A stretch of DNA of 64,000 nucleotides from Methylobacterium sp. J-078 (lineage in GTDB: Bacteria; Pseudomonadota; Alphaproteobacteria; Rhizobiales; Beijerinckiaceae), in assembly GCF_022829285.1 (NCBI RefSeq), contig NZ_JAKSYI010000108.1, forward strand, positions 124,001 to 188,000, in the 5' to 3' direction. Shown piece after piece: positions 26,989 to 36,376 of the stretch (its first letter is position 1; every line of letters starts with the position of its first letter). The notes below the pieces were generated by a model. The model was given only the letters and a program-made list of their open reading frames with translations. It did not search any database and was not told where the DNA came from. Position numbers and translations under genes: made by a program.

Positions 26989-29016
26989 TCAGGGCGTCGG
27001 TGCCTCGCCGTGCTGGCCATCCAGGGCGACGTTCTCGCTCGGCACGGTCTCGACGACCGCATCCGCCCGGATGCGGTCCGGCGCGGTCGCCTCCGCCACC
27101 AGGGCGGCCAGGGTCTCGTCGAGGCCGCCGGTGCGGGTGTGCTGGCTGCCGAGGCGCCGCACCGAGACCGTGCGCTCCTCGCCCTCCTTGCGGCCGACGA
27201 CCAGCATCACCGGGACCTTGGCGAGCGAGTGCTCGCGGACCTTGTAGTTGATCTTCTCGTTTCTCAGATCGGCCTCGACGCGCAGGCCGAGGCGGGTGGC
27301 GGCGGCCACGACCTCCCGGGCATAGGGGTCGGCGTCGCCCGTGATGGTGGCCACGACGATCTGCACAGGGGCGAGCCAGAGGGGGAAATGCCCCGCGAAA
27401 TGCTCGATCAGGATGCCCGTAAAACGCTCCAGCGAGCCGCAGATGGCGCGGTGGACCATGACCGGGGGCTTCTTGCCGCTCTCGGCATCGACGTAGAACG
27501 CGCCGAAGCGCTCCGGCAGGTTGAAGTCGACCTGCGTGGTGCCGCACTGCCAGTCGCGCCCGATGGCGTCGCGCAGCACGTACTCGAATTTCGGCCCGTA
27601 GAAGGCGCCCTCCCCCGGGTTGATCGCGGTCTTGATGCGGCCGCCGGACTGCTCCTCGATCTGGGTGAGCACGCGGGTCATGACCTCTTCGGCATGGTCC
27701 CAGAGGGCGTCCGACCCGACCCGCTTCTCGGGGCGGGTCGAGAGCTTCACCACGATCTCGCCGAAGCCGAAATCCGCGTAGGTGGAGAGGATCAGGTCGT
27801 TGATCTTCAGGCACTCGTCGGCGAGCTGGTCCTCCGTGCAGAAGATGTGCGCGTCGTCCTGGGTGAAGCCGCGCACCCGCATCAGCCCGTGCATGGCCCC
27901 CGACGGCTCGTAGCGGTGGACCACCCCGAACTCGGCCATGCGTAAGGGAAGGTCGCGATAGGATTTCAGCCCGTGCTTGAAGATCATCACGTGGCCGGGG
28001 CAGTTCATGGGCTTCAACGCGAACCAGCGCTTGTCCTCGGCCTCGTCGCCGGCGCTCTGGGCCGCGAACATGTTCTCGCGGTACCAGCCCCAGTGGCCGG
28101 AGGTCTCCCACAGGGCCTTGTCGAGGATCTGGGGGGCGTTGACCTCCTGGTAGTCGCCGCGCAGGCGCCGGCGCATGTAGGCGATCAATTCCTGGAACAC
28201 CGTCCAGCCCTTGGCGTGCCAGAACACGACGCCCGGCCCCTCCTCCTGGAAGTGGAACAGGTCCATCTCGCGCCCCAGGCGCCGGTGGTCGCGGCGCTCG
28301 GCCTCCTCCAGCCGGTGCAGGTAGGCGTCGAGGTCCTCCTTCGTGGCCCAGGCGGTGCCGTAGATGCGGGTCAGCATTGGGTTGTTGGAATCACCCCGCC
28401 AATAGGCGCCCGCCACCTTCATCAGCTTGAAGGCGGTCCCGACCTTGCCCGTCGAGGTCATGTGCGGGCCGCGGCAGAGGTCGAACCAGTCGCCCTGGCG
28501 ATAGACCTTCAGGTCTTCGCCGGGCGGGATCGCGTCCACCAGTTCGACCTTGTAGGCCTCGCCCTTCTCGGCAAAGAGCGCCCGGATGTCGTCCCGCTTC
28601 CAGATCTCCTTCGTGAAGGGGGCGTCGCGGGCGATGACCTCGCGCATCTTCGCCTCGATCTTCGGGAAGTCCTCCGGCGTGAAGGGCTCGGCCTTCGCGA
28701 AGTCGTAGTAGAACCCGTTCTCGATCACCGGGCCGATGGTGACCTGCGTGCCCGGCCACAGGGCCTGCACCGCCTCGGCCAGCACGTGGGCGCAGTCGTG
28801 CCGGATCAGCTCGAGGCTGCGCGGGTCGGCGCGGTCGAGGAACTCGATGCGCGCATCGTGCGCGATCGTGTCGTCGAGGTCGCGCACGGTGCCGTCGAGC
28901 GCCATGGCGACGGTGCGCTTGGCCAGGGACTTGGCGATGCCCTCGACGACGGCACGGCCGGTGATCGCGGCGTCGTAGCTGCGGGTGTTGCCGTCGGGGA
29001 AGGTCAGGATCGGCAT
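26989..29016 (-). CDS. thrS: threonyl-tRNA synthetase
   Basis: A class II synthetase of 675 residues with all domains in order: the TGS domain (1-60), the editing domain with the HxxxH-type segment [10 protein letters not shown] and the later [10 protein letters not shown], and the catalytic core with [10 protein letters not shown] (zinc Cys), motif 2 in [10 protein letters not shown] then [13 protein letters not shown], and [19 protein letters not shown]. The anticodon-binding domain ends with NVALDGQH. The start ATG 29016 has AGGAG upstream. It stands alone, with a 370-base gap before the divergent transporter. Confidence 0.97.
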   Translation of the reverse strand: MPILTFPDGNTRSYDAAITGRAVVEGIAKSLAKRTVAMALDGTVRDLDDTIAHDARIEFLDRADPRSLELIRHDCAHVLAEAVQALWPGTQVTIGPVIENGFYYDFAKAEPFTPEDFPKIEAKMREVIARDAPFTKEIWKRDDIRALFAEKGEAYKVELVDAIPPGEDLKVYRQGDWFDLCRGPHMTSTGKVGTAFKLMKVAGAYWRGDSNNPMLTRIYGTAWATKEDLDAYLHRLEEAERRDHRRLGREMDLFHFQEEGPGVVFWHAKGWTVFQELIAYMRRRLRGDYQEVNAPQILDKALWETSGHWGWYRENMFAAQSAGDEAEDKRWFALKPMNCPGHVMIFKHGLKSYRDLPLRMAEFGVVHRYEPSGAMHGLMRVRGFTQDDAHIFCTEDQLADECLKINDLILSTYADFGFGEIVVKLSTRPEKRVGSDALWDHAEEVMTRVLTQIEEQSGGRIKTAINPGEGAFYGPKFEYVLRDAIGRDWQCGTTQVDFNLPERFGAFYVDAESGKKPPVMVHRAICGSLERFTGILIEHFAGHFPLWLAPVQIVVATITGDADPYAREVVAAATRLGLRVEADLRNEKINYKVREHSLAKVPVMLVVGRKEGEERTVSVRRLGSQHTRTGGLDETLAALVAEATAPDRIRADAVVETVPSENVALDGQHGEAPTP

Positions 29017-29386
29017 GGCCGGTGGCTCCTTGGAGGCTCACTCCTGCGTACGCGGCAGGTAAGCGGGGGCGGGTCGTGATCGGGGCGGCTGCCAGTGCGG
29101 CGCCGCGCCCGGCCGTTTAGACCCATTCGCATTGGGAAGGAATGCGCATTGGGCAGGAAGGAGAAACGCCACGCGATCCCATCCCGCTCCGGCCCTGACA
29201 ATTCCCGGGGATCATCAATCCCCGCGTCCCGTGGTGGCGGCCGATCAATTGACAACGTGGGCGCGAGACGACTGATGCTGGCCGACCACCGGGCCCCGAG
29301 CACGGTCGAGATCAAGAAAACATCCACGCCACAGAACAAAAGTCCGGTCCCGACGGGGCGCAGGGCGATCGCCGGGAGACACGTTC
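29017..29386. other. intergenic region with promoter-like and repeat sequences
   Basis: Divergent gap between thrS and the 2-hydroxycarboxylate transporter. A 15-base direct repeat (CGCATTGGGAAGGAA and CGCATTGGGCAGGAA) occurs at 29128-29142 and 29145-29159. A perfect TTGACA at 29249-29254 could be a -35 box for the transporter, with a weak -10 (ACTGAT) 16 bases later. No gene was recognised. Confidence 0.4.
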
Positions 29387-30796
29387 ATGCCGAGCCCCGC
29401 ACAGACGGTACATCCCGAGGGCATCGCGATCACGACGACCGCCCAGGTACCGGGGGCGCACACGCCCGTGGGCCAGGTCCCGGCGCGGAAGCTGTGGCCT
29501 CATGGCTGGTGGCGCCTCGTCGACCTGCAGATCGGCATCATCCCGCTGCCGGTCTACGTGATCCTGGTGGCGCTGCTCTCGGTGCTGACCGCCGAGGGCG
29601 AGATCAAATCCGATGCGCCGACGATGATCGCCGTCCTGGTGCTGGGGGGCTTCACCTGCGCGGAGATCGGCAAGCGCCTGCCGGTCCTGCGCCAGATCGG
29701 AGCGGGGGCGATCTTCGCCACCTTCATCCCCTCGGCGCTGGTCTATTACGCGCTGATCCCGGGGCCGATCGTCAAGGCGATCACGGACTTCACCAAGTTC
29801 ACCAACTTCCTCTACCTCTACATCGCGGCGATCATCGTCGGCAGCATCCTGGGCATGGACCGGGCGGTGCTGATCAAGGGCTTCCTCAAGATCTTCGTCC
29901 CCCTCGGCCTCGGCTCCCTGGCGGCGGGCTGCGTCGGAACCCTGGTGGGCACGCTCCTCGGGCTGGGTGCCCACCACACGTTCTTCTTCATCGTCGTGCC
30001 GATCATGGCCGGCGGTGTCGGCGAGGGCGCGATCCCGCTCTCCATCGGCTATGGGGCGATCCTCGGCATTCCGCAGGGCGACGTCTTCGCCCAGGTGCTG
30101 CCGCCGGTGATGCTGGGCAGCCTCACGGCGATCATCCTGGCCGGCACCCTGAACTGGGTGGGCAAGCGCAATCTGCACCTCACCGGCGAGGGCCGCCTGC
30201 AGCCCGACACCGAGAACGACATGGAGGCGGGCACGCCCGTCGAGACCGGCCCGATCGACGCCGCCACGGTGGCGGCGGCCGGCCTGACGGCGGTGACGCT
30301 CTACCTGCTGGGCGTGATGTGCCACCACCTCACCGGCCTGCCCGCCCCCGTGGCGATGCTGTTCCTTGCGGTACTGGCCAAGCTCGCCAGCGCGGTCTCG
30401 CCCCGGCTCCAGGCCGGCGGCTTCATCGTCTACAAGTTCGTGCAGGTCGGCATGACCTACCCGCTGCTCTTCGCCATCGGCGTCTCGCTCACCCCCTGGG
30501 ACAAGCTGGTGGCGGCCTTCACGCTCCCCAACCTCATCACCATCGTGGCCACCGTCGTCACCCTGATGGCGACGGGCTACGCCGTCGGGCGCCGCCTCGG
30601 CATGTACCCGATCGAGACCGCCATCGTGAACGCCTGCCACAGCGGCCAGGGCGGCACCGGTGACGTGGCGATCCTCACCGCCGCCAACCGGATGGCGCTG
30701 ATGCCGTTCGCGCAGATCGCCACCCGCATCGGCGGCGCGCTCACGGTGACGGGGACGCTGGTGTTTCTGAAGTGGATCACGGCGGCGCCGGTCTGA
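29387..30796 (+). CDS. 2-hydroxycarboxylate transporter family protein (malate/citrate type)
   Basis: A 469-residue inner membrane carrier of the 2HCT family (CitS, CimH, MaeN). The two reentrant-loop GGxG motifs that mark this family are present: AGGVGEGAIPLS in the first half and GQGGTGDVAIL near the C-terminus. Helices around them include TKFTNFLYLYIAA and YPLLFAIGVSLTPWDKL. The first ~40 residues are a polar extension. Likely substrates are malate, citrate or lactate with H+ or Na+; which one cannot be told. The start ATG 29387 has GGGAGA upstream. A malic enzyme gene is found further on in the window. Confidence 0.88.
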   Translation: MPSPAQTVHPEGIAITTTAQVPGAHTPVGQVPARKLWPHGWWRLVDLQIGIIPLPVYVILVALLSVLTAEGEIKSDAPTMIAVLVLGGFTCAEIGKRLPVLRQIGAGAIFATFIPSALVYYALIPGPIVKAITDFTKFTNFLYLYIAAIIVGSILGMDRAVLIKGFLKIFVPLGLGSLAAGCVGTLVGTLLGLGAHHTFFFIVVPIMAGGVGEGAIPLSIGYGAILGIPQGDVFAQVLPPVMLGSLTAIILAGTLNWVGKRNLHLTGEGRLQPDTENDMEAGTPVETGPIDAATVAAAGLTAVTLYLLGVMCHHLTGLPAPVAMLFLAVLAKLASAVSPRLQAGGFIVYKFVQVGMTYPLLFAIGVSLTPWDKLVAAFTLPNLITIVATVVTLMATGYAVGRRLGMYPIETAIVNACHSGQGGTGDVAILTAANRMALMPFAQIATRIGGALTVTGTLVFLKWITAAPV

Positions 30797-31029
30797 GAGC
30801 CGGGTGCCGGCCCGAGGCGTCGCGGCAGGCTATCGTCCTGGATCTTCACGTGCTTGTGAATGACTTTCCCTGGGCGATAGTCTGATTTTGTCGTGCGTCT
30901 TGCGGTCGAAGGGCAATCGAAGCGAGCGGATAAACAGACCTTAAGAGGTTCAGGGCCAGAATACCCTCAGGATGACCTGAACGGTACGGCGTGCCGAGGC
31001 CTCCTGCGAGGAAGGTCCGGCGCGGTTCG

Positions 31030-32280
31030 ATGCATGTCTGTCCGGGGAACGCGATCCCAGATGAGAACGGTTCGTTGCCGAGGTGGGTCGAGGCCGAACT
31101 CCGACGGCCCTGGTCGCAGATCGGCTTCGGCGCCGCCCTCGAAGCGCGATATCAGCGCGCGATCGAGCCGGGCCGCACGCGCCGCTACATCCTCTGCCAC
31201 CTCTCCGGGATGGCTGTCTTCGACCTCTTCATCTTCATCAACGCCCTCGTCATTCCCGACGTTCTCGCGCTGGTGATCGTCCTCGATCTCGCGGTCCTCA
31301 CGCCCGCGCTGCTCGTTCTGGTCTGGCTGATGCACCGGAGGATCGTTCCGTCCGTCCTCGCCAGTACCCTCTTCCTGTTCCCGATCATCGGCACGATGCT
31401 GGCGCTGATGCTGGCGTCGCACATGCAGAACGCCGTGATGATCGCGTTCGCGATCCCGATGGTCATGGTCTACGGCTGCATCGCCCTGCCGCTCCCGGTC
31501 CCCCAGGCGGCCATCGTGGCGATCGGTGCCACGATGCTCACGGCCGGGGCCGTCGCGTTCCATCCCCGGTTCGACCTCGGCGGCGGTCTGTTCGCCATCA
31601 TGCTCAACCTCAGCATGGCCGGCTACCTGCTGTTCGCCGCCTTCCGCAACGAGATCAGCGAACGGCGCTTCTATCTCCTGAACCTGCGCGATGCGCTGCG
31701 GTCCGAGAGCCTGGTCGAGCGGAACCGGACGCTGCTCAGCCTCTCCGACACCGATGGCCTGACCGGCATCGGGAACCGTCGGGCCTTCGATGCCCGGCTC
31801 GAGAGCGTCTGGCGCGACCAGGGTCCGTGCCGGACGCCGGTCGCCCTGATGATGATCGACATCGATCACTTCAAGCGCCTCAACGACACCTACGGCCATC
31901 TCGGCGGCGATGCCTGCCTGCGGGCGGTGGCGGCCATCGTCGACGGGACGATGCGGGACCCGGCCGCGGCCACCTTCCGGTACGGCGGCGAGGAATTCGC
32001 GGTGATCCTGGTCGGGCCGGAGGCCGGGCGGGTCGACGTGATCGCCGAGCAGGTCCGCAGGTCCGTCGAGGCCGCCCCGGTGTCCCTCCCGGGCGGTCCC
32101 CAGGGCGGCGTCGGTGTCACCGTGAGCATCGGGTGCGTCGCGATGGTGCCGGACGCCGATCGTCCGCACGTGACGCCGATCGCCATAGCCGACGCGGCCC
32201 TGTATCGGGCCAAGCTGAAGGGGCGCAACCGGGTCCAGATGGGGCTCGCGGCTCCCGATGCGGTCCTGCAGGTCGCCTGA
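31030..32280 (+). CDS. membrane-bound diguanylate cyclase (GGDEF protein)
   Basis: Makes cyclic di-GMP from GTP. The 416-residue protein has a short cytoplasmic N-terminus, about six membrane helices (roughly residues 55-200, e.g. LALVIVLDLAVLTPALLVLVW), a linker helix and a C-terminal GGDEF domain with DGLTGIGNRRAFD, IDIDHFKRLNDTYGH and the active-site GGEEF at 319-323. The RxxD inhibitory site, expected just before GGEEF, is missing, so product inhibition through that site is unlikely. The start is uncertain (ATG 31030, or GTG 30991), with AGGAAGG too far upstream of the ATG to decide. Confidence 0.88.
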   Translation: MHVCPGNAIPDENGSLPRWVEAELRRPWSQIGFGAALEARYQRAIEPGRTRRYILCHLSGMAVFDLFIFINALVIPDVLALVIVLDLAVLTPALLVLVWLMHRRIVPSVLASTLFLFPIIGTMLALMLASHMQNAVMIAFAIPMVMVYGCIALPLPVPQAAIVAIGATMLTAGAVAFHPRFDLGGGLFAIMLNLSMAGYLLFAAFRNEISERRFYLLNLRDALRSESLVERNRTLLSLSDTDGLTGIGNRRAFDARLESVWRDQGPCRTPVALMMIDIDHFKRLNDTYGHLGGDACLRAVAAIVDGTMRDPAAATFRYGGEEFAVILVGPEAGRVDVIAEQVRRSVEAAPVSLPGGPQGGVGVTVSIGCVAMVPDADRPHVTPIAIADAALYRAKLKGRNRVQMGLAAPDAVLQVA

Positions 32281-32321
32281 ACGGCGGGATCGGCCGAACA
32301 GGACCCGCAACGGGACCGGCC

Positions 32322-32645
32322 TCACCCGCTCTCGACCGCCTCGCAGGCGAAGGGCGAGGGCGGCGCGTTCACGCCGCGCCAGCGGCCGTAGCGCCAGGGC
32401 GTGAACCAGGCGGCCCGCGCCGGCAGCGCCTCCGGCACGAGGTCGATGCCGTGGGTGCCGAAGGGGCCGCAGCGGCAGATGCGGGAAAACCCGATCCAGC
32501 CGCCCGCCCAGAGCCCGTGCCGCTGGATCGCCCCGTCCGTATAGGTCGAGCACGAGGGCCAGTGCCGGCACTGGCGGCCGATCAGGCTCGACAGGGTGAG
32601 CTGGTAGCCCCGGATCGCCCCGTGGGCGAGGCGGCGAAGCAGCAT
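32322..32645 (-). CDS. yidD: membrane protein insertion efficiency factor YidD
   Basis: A 107-residue small protein with the YidD core: GAIRGYQLTLSSLIGRQCRHWPSCS, here seen as Cys26 and the PSCSTYTDGAI stretch with Cys32, then RICRCGPFGTHGIDLVP. YidD aids YidC in inserting inner membrane proteins. The C-terminal extension after VPE (about 35 residues) is longer than in E. coli. The start lies one base after the end of the upstream Fe-S scaffold gene, so they are co-transcribed. Confidence 0.92.
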   Translation of the reverse strand: MLLRRLAHGAIRGYQLTLSSLIGRQCRHWPSCSTYTDGAIQRHGLWAGGWIGFSRICRCGPFGTHGIDLVPEALPARAAWFTPWRYGRWRGVNAPPSPFACEAVESG

Positions 32646-32646
32646 G

Positions 32647-33090
32647 CTACTCGGCCGCCACCGCCCCGGCCTCGACCCGGTCGAGGGCATCCACCACCGC
32701 GTCGAAGGTCAGGAGCGTCGAGGCGTGGCGGGCCTTGAAGTCGCGCACCGGCTCCAGCACGGCGAGGTCGGCCCAGGCGCCCGCCGGCGCCGGCCCGTTC
32801 TCCTTGAGCATCCGCCGCATCGCGGCGCGGACCTCGCGCAACTCCTGGGCGCTGGCGCCGACCACGTGGCGCGCCATCAGCGAGGACGAGGCCTGGCCCA
32901 GGGCGCAGGCCTTCACCTCGTGGGCGAAATCGGTGACCGTGCCGTCCCGCACCGCCAGATCCACCGTGACGGTGGAGCCGCAGAGCTTCGAATGCGCGGT
33001 GGCGCTGGCATCCGGGGCGGCGAGACGCCCGAGGCGCGGGATGTCGGCAGCCAGTTCGAGGATGCGACGGTTGTAGATGTCGTCGAGCAT
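32647..33090 (-). CDS. iron-sulfur cluster assembly scaffold protein (IscU/NifU N-terminal-like)
   Basis: A 147-residue protein starting MLDDIYNRRILELAADIPR, the IscU/NifU-type opening. Two of the three cluster-binding cysteines are present: Cys37 in SKLCGS and Cys62 in KACALGQASSS. At the third position, where IscU has a Cys before a Leu-rich helix, the sequence is RHASTLL with Ala123. Many alphaproteobacterial genomes carry such two-Cys proteins next to yidD or folE, so it may be a variant scaffold or carrier. The ATG at 33090 was taken because it starts the family core; the longer open frame is a shadow. Confidence 0.85.
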   Translation of the reverse strand: MLDDIYNRRILELAADIPRLGRLAAPDASATAHSKLCGSTVTVDLAVRDGTVTDFAHEVKACALGQASSSLMARHVVGASAQELREVRAAMRRMLKENGPAPAGAWADLAVLEPVRDFKARHASTLLTFDAVVDALDRVEAGAVAAE

Positions 33091-33457
33091 GGCGTTCCGT
33101 TCCGTCTGCGACCTGATCCGCGCGGCCCGCCGGGAGGCCGGCAGGCCGCCGGCTTCCGATCCGAAGGGCTGATCCGCGCGGCCCGCATTGCGCGTCGGCG
33201 CGATAACGTCGATATAGGCGCCAACGCACCGTTTCGCGAGGAGGCGGCTCGTCGACCCTGGCCGCGCCCACGGCCCGGGTCGCGCCACGGCAGACGGCAC
33301 CGTCCGGGCATCGGCCGCTTCACGGCCCCATGGTTCGACGATGTACGCAAAGCCTGACAGCCACCCGATGACGACCCGGATCGCCCGGGCGGAAGATGCC
33401 ATGGATGCCGCGCTCAAGTCCCTCTCCTACCGCCTGACCGAGACGGAGGAATCCGGG
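33091..33457. other. divergent intergenic region between the Fe-S scaffold gene and folE
   Basis: An 18-base direct repeat, CTGATCCGCGCGGCCCGC, occurs at 33113-33130 and 33169-33186. A possible folE promoter (TTGCGC at 33188-33193, 17-base spacer, GATATA at 33211-33216) lies after the second copy. The folE frame is open upstream to an ATG at 33341, so part of this stretch may be coding if the longer start is used. Confidence 0.4.
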
Positions 33458-34162
33458 ATGGAACCGACCCGCCAGAACGGCGCCCTCAGCGCCATGCGCA
33501 ACGACAACGCGCGCGTCGCCGAGGCGCCCGAGCCCGAGATCGCCCCCCTGCCCGCCTCCGCCCAGCGGGTGCCGGACGCCATCGCCACCGGCCGCCCGAG
33601 CCGCGAGGAGGCCGAGGCCGCCGTGCGCACGCTCCTGCGCTGGGCCGGCGACGACCCGACCCGCGAGGGCCTGCGCGACACCCCGGCCCGGGTGGTGAAG
33701 GCCTACGGCCAGATCTTCGGCGGCTACGAGCAGGACGCCGACGCGCTCCTCGAGCGGGTCTTCGAGGAGGTCGAGGGCTATTCCGATATCGTGCTGGTGC
33801 GCGACATCCCGTTCTACTCCCATTGCGAGCACCACATGGTGCCCTTCATGGGACTGGCGCACATCGCCTACTACCCGACCAAGGGCGTGGTCGGCCTGTC
33901 GAAGCTCGCCCGCGTGGTCGACACCTTCGCCCGCCGCCTGCAGACCCAGGAGACCATGACGGCGCAGATCGCCGACGTGATCGAGAGCATCCTCAAGCCC
34001 CGCGGCATCGCCGTGATGGTCGAGGCCGAGCACCTCTGCATGGCCATGCGCGGCGTCCAGAAGGCCGGCGTCTCCACCATCACCACCCAGTTCCGCGGCG
34101 CCTTCCGCAACGACGCCAACGAGCAGGTCCGCTTCCTCACCCTCGTGCGCAACAAGTCCTGA
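33458..34162 (+). CDS. folE: GTP cyclohydrolase I
   Basis: Converts GTP to 7,8-dihydroneopterin triphosphate, the first step to folate. The 234-residue protein has the zinc-binding residues Cys123 and His126 in [10 protein letters not shown] and Cys194 in EHLCMAMRG, plus [10 protein letters not shown] and the C-terminal TLVRNKS. The start ATG 33458 was chosen for the strong GGAGG eight bases upstream. In-frame ATGs at 33341, 33368 and 33401 would add up to 39 residues of weak conservation. hisI follows after 28 bases. Confidence 0.96.
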   Translation: MEPTRQNGALSAMRNDNARVAEAPEPEIAPLPASAQRVPDAIATGRPSREEAEAAVRTLLRWAGDDPTREGLRDTPARVVKAYGQIFGGYEQDADALLERVFEEVEGYSDIVLVRDIPFYSHCEHHMVPFMGLAHIAYYPTKGVVGLSKLARVVDTFARRLQTQETMTAQIADVIESILKPRGIAVMVEAEHLCMAMRGVQKAGVSTITTQFRGAFRNDANEQVRFLTLVRNKS

Positions 34163-34190
34163 GCCGGCCCGCGATGACGTCTGTCTCCCG

Positions 34191-34607
34191 ATGACCCGCG
34201 CCTTCCCGGAGCCGGGCAGCCGGGCCGAGGTCGAGGAGGGGGCGGCCTTCACCCCCCGCTTCGACGCCAACGGCCTCGTCTCCTGCATCGCCGTCGATGC
34301 TGCCGACGGGCAGGTGCTCATGCTCGCCCACATGAATGCCGAGTCGCTGGCCCGCACCCTGGAGACCGGCGAGGCCTGGTACTGGTCGCGCTCCCGCGGC
34401 GAGCTCTGGCACAAGGGCGCCACCAGCGGTCAGGTCCAGCGCGTCGTCGAGATGCGGGTCGATTGCGACCAGGACGCCGTGCTGATCCGCGTCGCGGTCG
34501 GCGGCGACGGCGGTTGCTGCCACACCGGCCGGCGCGCCTGCTTCTATCGCCGCGTCGATCACGATCCGGCGACCGGGCAGGCGACCCTGCGGCCCGCCGA
34601 TGCCTGA
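34191..34607 (+). CDS. hisI: phosphoribosyl-AMP cyclohydrolase
   Basis: Third step of histidine synthesis: opens the purine ring of PR-AMP. The single-domain 138-residue form (no HisE fusion) shows [38 protein letters not shown], the metal-binding VDCDQDA and the [14 protein letters not shown] segment. The start ATG 34191 follows folE closely. The remaining his genes are not in the window, which is usual for alphaproteobacteria, where hisI sits beside folE. Confidence 0.96.
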   Translation: MTRAFPEPGSRAEVEEGAAFTPRFDANGLVSCIAVDAADGQVLMLAHMNAESLARTLETGEAWYWSRSRGELWHKGATSGQVQRVVEMRVDCDQDAVLIRVAVGGDGGCCHTGRRACFYRRVDHDPATGQATLRPADA

Positions 34608-34646
34608 TCCCGGTGCGATGCGGACCTGTCCGAGGCGGCCCCCGTC

Positions 34647-35717
34647 GTGCGTTCCGTATTCCTGCGCCCCGTGTCGATGATGTGGGACGGCCTGTCCCCG
34701 GGGGCCGCGCAGGCCGAAATCCGGCAGGTCTCGCCCGCGCGCGCGCGCTTTCCCGCCGGCGCCGTCGAGCCCGTGCCGGCGCCGCAGGCTCCCGGCCCGC
34801 GCATCGGCCTCGCGCTTGGCGGCGGCTCGGCCCGGGGCTGGTCGCAGATCGGGGTGATCGAGGTGCTGGAGGAGGCCGGCATCCACCCGGCCGTGGTGGC
34901 GGGCTGCTCCATCGGTGCGGTGGTGGGCGGCTGCTACGCGGCGGGCCAGCTCGGCCTGCTCAAGGCCTTCGCCCTGTCGCTGACCCGGCGCAGCGTGATG
35001 GGCCTCCTCGACCTGCGGCTCCGCTCCGGCCTCATCGCGGGTGATCGCCTGAAGCGGCGCCTCCAGCACGATCTGGCCGACCGCCGCATCGAGGGCCTGC
35101 CGATCCGCTTCGCCAGCGTCGCCACAGACCTCGACAGCGGCGAGGAGGTCTGGCTCACCCGGGGCTGCCTCGTGGAGGCGCTGCGCGCGTCTTACGCCCT
35201 GCCCGGCATCTTCCCGCCGGTGCGCTGTGGCGGCCGGCTCCTCCTCGACGGCACCCTGGTCAACCCGGTGCCGGTGACGATCGCGCGGGCGCTGGGAGCC
35301 GACCTCGTGATCTGCGTCAACCTCAACGGCGACCCGCGCCCCGGCGTGCGGGAAGCCTCGCCCGCGCGGATCACGGCCGAAGCGGTGCTGCCCGTCCCCC
35401 GCCGTCCCCGGCGCTGGATCCTGCGCCGTCCCGGCTCGCGCCAGGCCGGAGGCAGCGAGCCCGAGCGGGCGAACGGCCTCGCCACCCCGGGCATGGCGCG
35501 GGTGATGCTCGACGCCTTCAACATCACGCAGGACCGGATCTCGCGGGCCCGCCTGGCGGGCGACCCGCCGGACATCGCCATCGTGCCGCGTCTGTCCGAG
35601 ATGGGCCTGTTCGAGTTCCACCGGGCCGCCGAGGGGATCGCCCTCGGCCGCGAGGCGGCCCGCGCCGTCCTGCCTCAGATCCGCGGCCTCGTGGCGGCGG
35701 CCGCCGCCCGGATCTGA
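34647..35717 (+). CDS. patatin-like phospholipase family protein
   Basis: A 356-residue protein with a patatin domain starting at about residue 52. The oxyanion-hole loop is LGGGSARGWSQ, the nucleophile Ser88 lies in GCSIG (86-90), and the catalytic Asp201 lies in LLLDGTLVNPVPV. Members hydrolyse lipid acyl chains, often at the inner membrane. The start is a GTG at 34647; an ATG at 34677 is equally possible. No signal peptide. It follows hisI by 39 bases. Confidence 0.88.
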   Translation: MRSVFLRPVSMMWDGLSPGAAQAEIRQVSPARARFPAGAVEPVPAPQAPGPRIGLALGGGSARGWSQIGVIEVLEEAGIHPAVVAGCSIGAVVGGCYAAGQLGLLKAFALSLTRRSVMGLLDLRLRSGLIAGDRLKRRLQHDLADRRIEGLPIRFASVATDLDSGEEVWLTRGCLVEALRASYALPGIFPPVRCGGRLLLDGTLVNPVPVTIARALGADLVICVNLNGDPRPGVREASPARITAEAVLPVPRRPRRWILRRPGSRQAGGSEPERANGLATPGMARVMLDAFNITQDRISRARLAGDPPDIAIVPRLSEMGLFEFHRAAEGIALGREAARAVLPQIRGLVAAAAARI

Positions 35718-35759
35718 GGTGGTTCCCGGCCGCTGGCGCGATGCTCCGGCCGGCTCAGG

Positions 35760-36191
35760 TCAGGCCATGGTGATGTAGTCGCGCATCGCCCGATGCTCGG
35801 CCTCGACGGCCTCGATCCGGCGCTTGACCACGTCGCCGATGGAGATGAGGCCGGTGAGCCGGCCATCCTCGACCACGGGCACGTGGCGGAAGCGGCCATC
35901 GGTCATGAGGTGCATCACCTCCTCGATGCTGCAGGCGCGGGTGCAGGTGGTGACCTCGGCGGTCATGTGCTCGGAGACCAGGGCGTCGAGGGCGTTGGCG
36001 CCCTTGGCGGCCAGTGCCCGCATGATGTCGCGCTCGGAGAGGATGCCGCGCACCGCTCCGTCCGCATCGCTGACGACGACGGCGCCGATGCGCTTCTCGG
36101 CCAGGAGGTGGATGGCCTCGTCGAGGGTGCGCTGCGGCTCCACCGTGATGACGGAGCGGCCCTTCTCGGCGAGGATGCGAGCGACGGTCAT
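35760..36191 (-). CDS. tandem CBS-domain protein
   Basis: A 143-residue protein made of two CBS domains (about 1-66 and 75-140). The first has GAVVVSDADGAVRGILSERDIMR, here split by the usual beta-alpha pattern, and the second has RHVPVVEDGRLTGLISIGDVV. Such stand-alone pairs bind adenine nucleotides and sense energy state; their partners vary. Two cysteines lie between the domains (TTCTRACS). It is convergent with the patatin gene and stands alone. Confidence 0.92.
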   Translation of the reverse strand: MTVARILAEKGRSVITVEPQRTLDEAIHLLAEKRIGAVVVSDADGAVRGILSERDIMRALAAKGANALDALVSEHMTAEVTTCTRACSIEEVMHLMTDGRFRHVPVVEDGRLTGLISIGDVVKRRIEAVEAEHRAMRDYITMA

Positions 36192-36376
36192 GGACGTGTC
36201 CTTTCCCTGAATTCACCCGTGGGACGGGGCGGCCGGGCTTGGCCAGTCGCGGCAGGGTGCCCGGCTCGGTCTGAGGCGATTGTGTGGCCCCGGCGCCCAC
36301 ATGGCAAGATCCCGCAAGCCCGAGGCGTGCGGATTGCAGGATAATTCAGGACCCTGGGGGTGGCCCGGGCTCGCCG

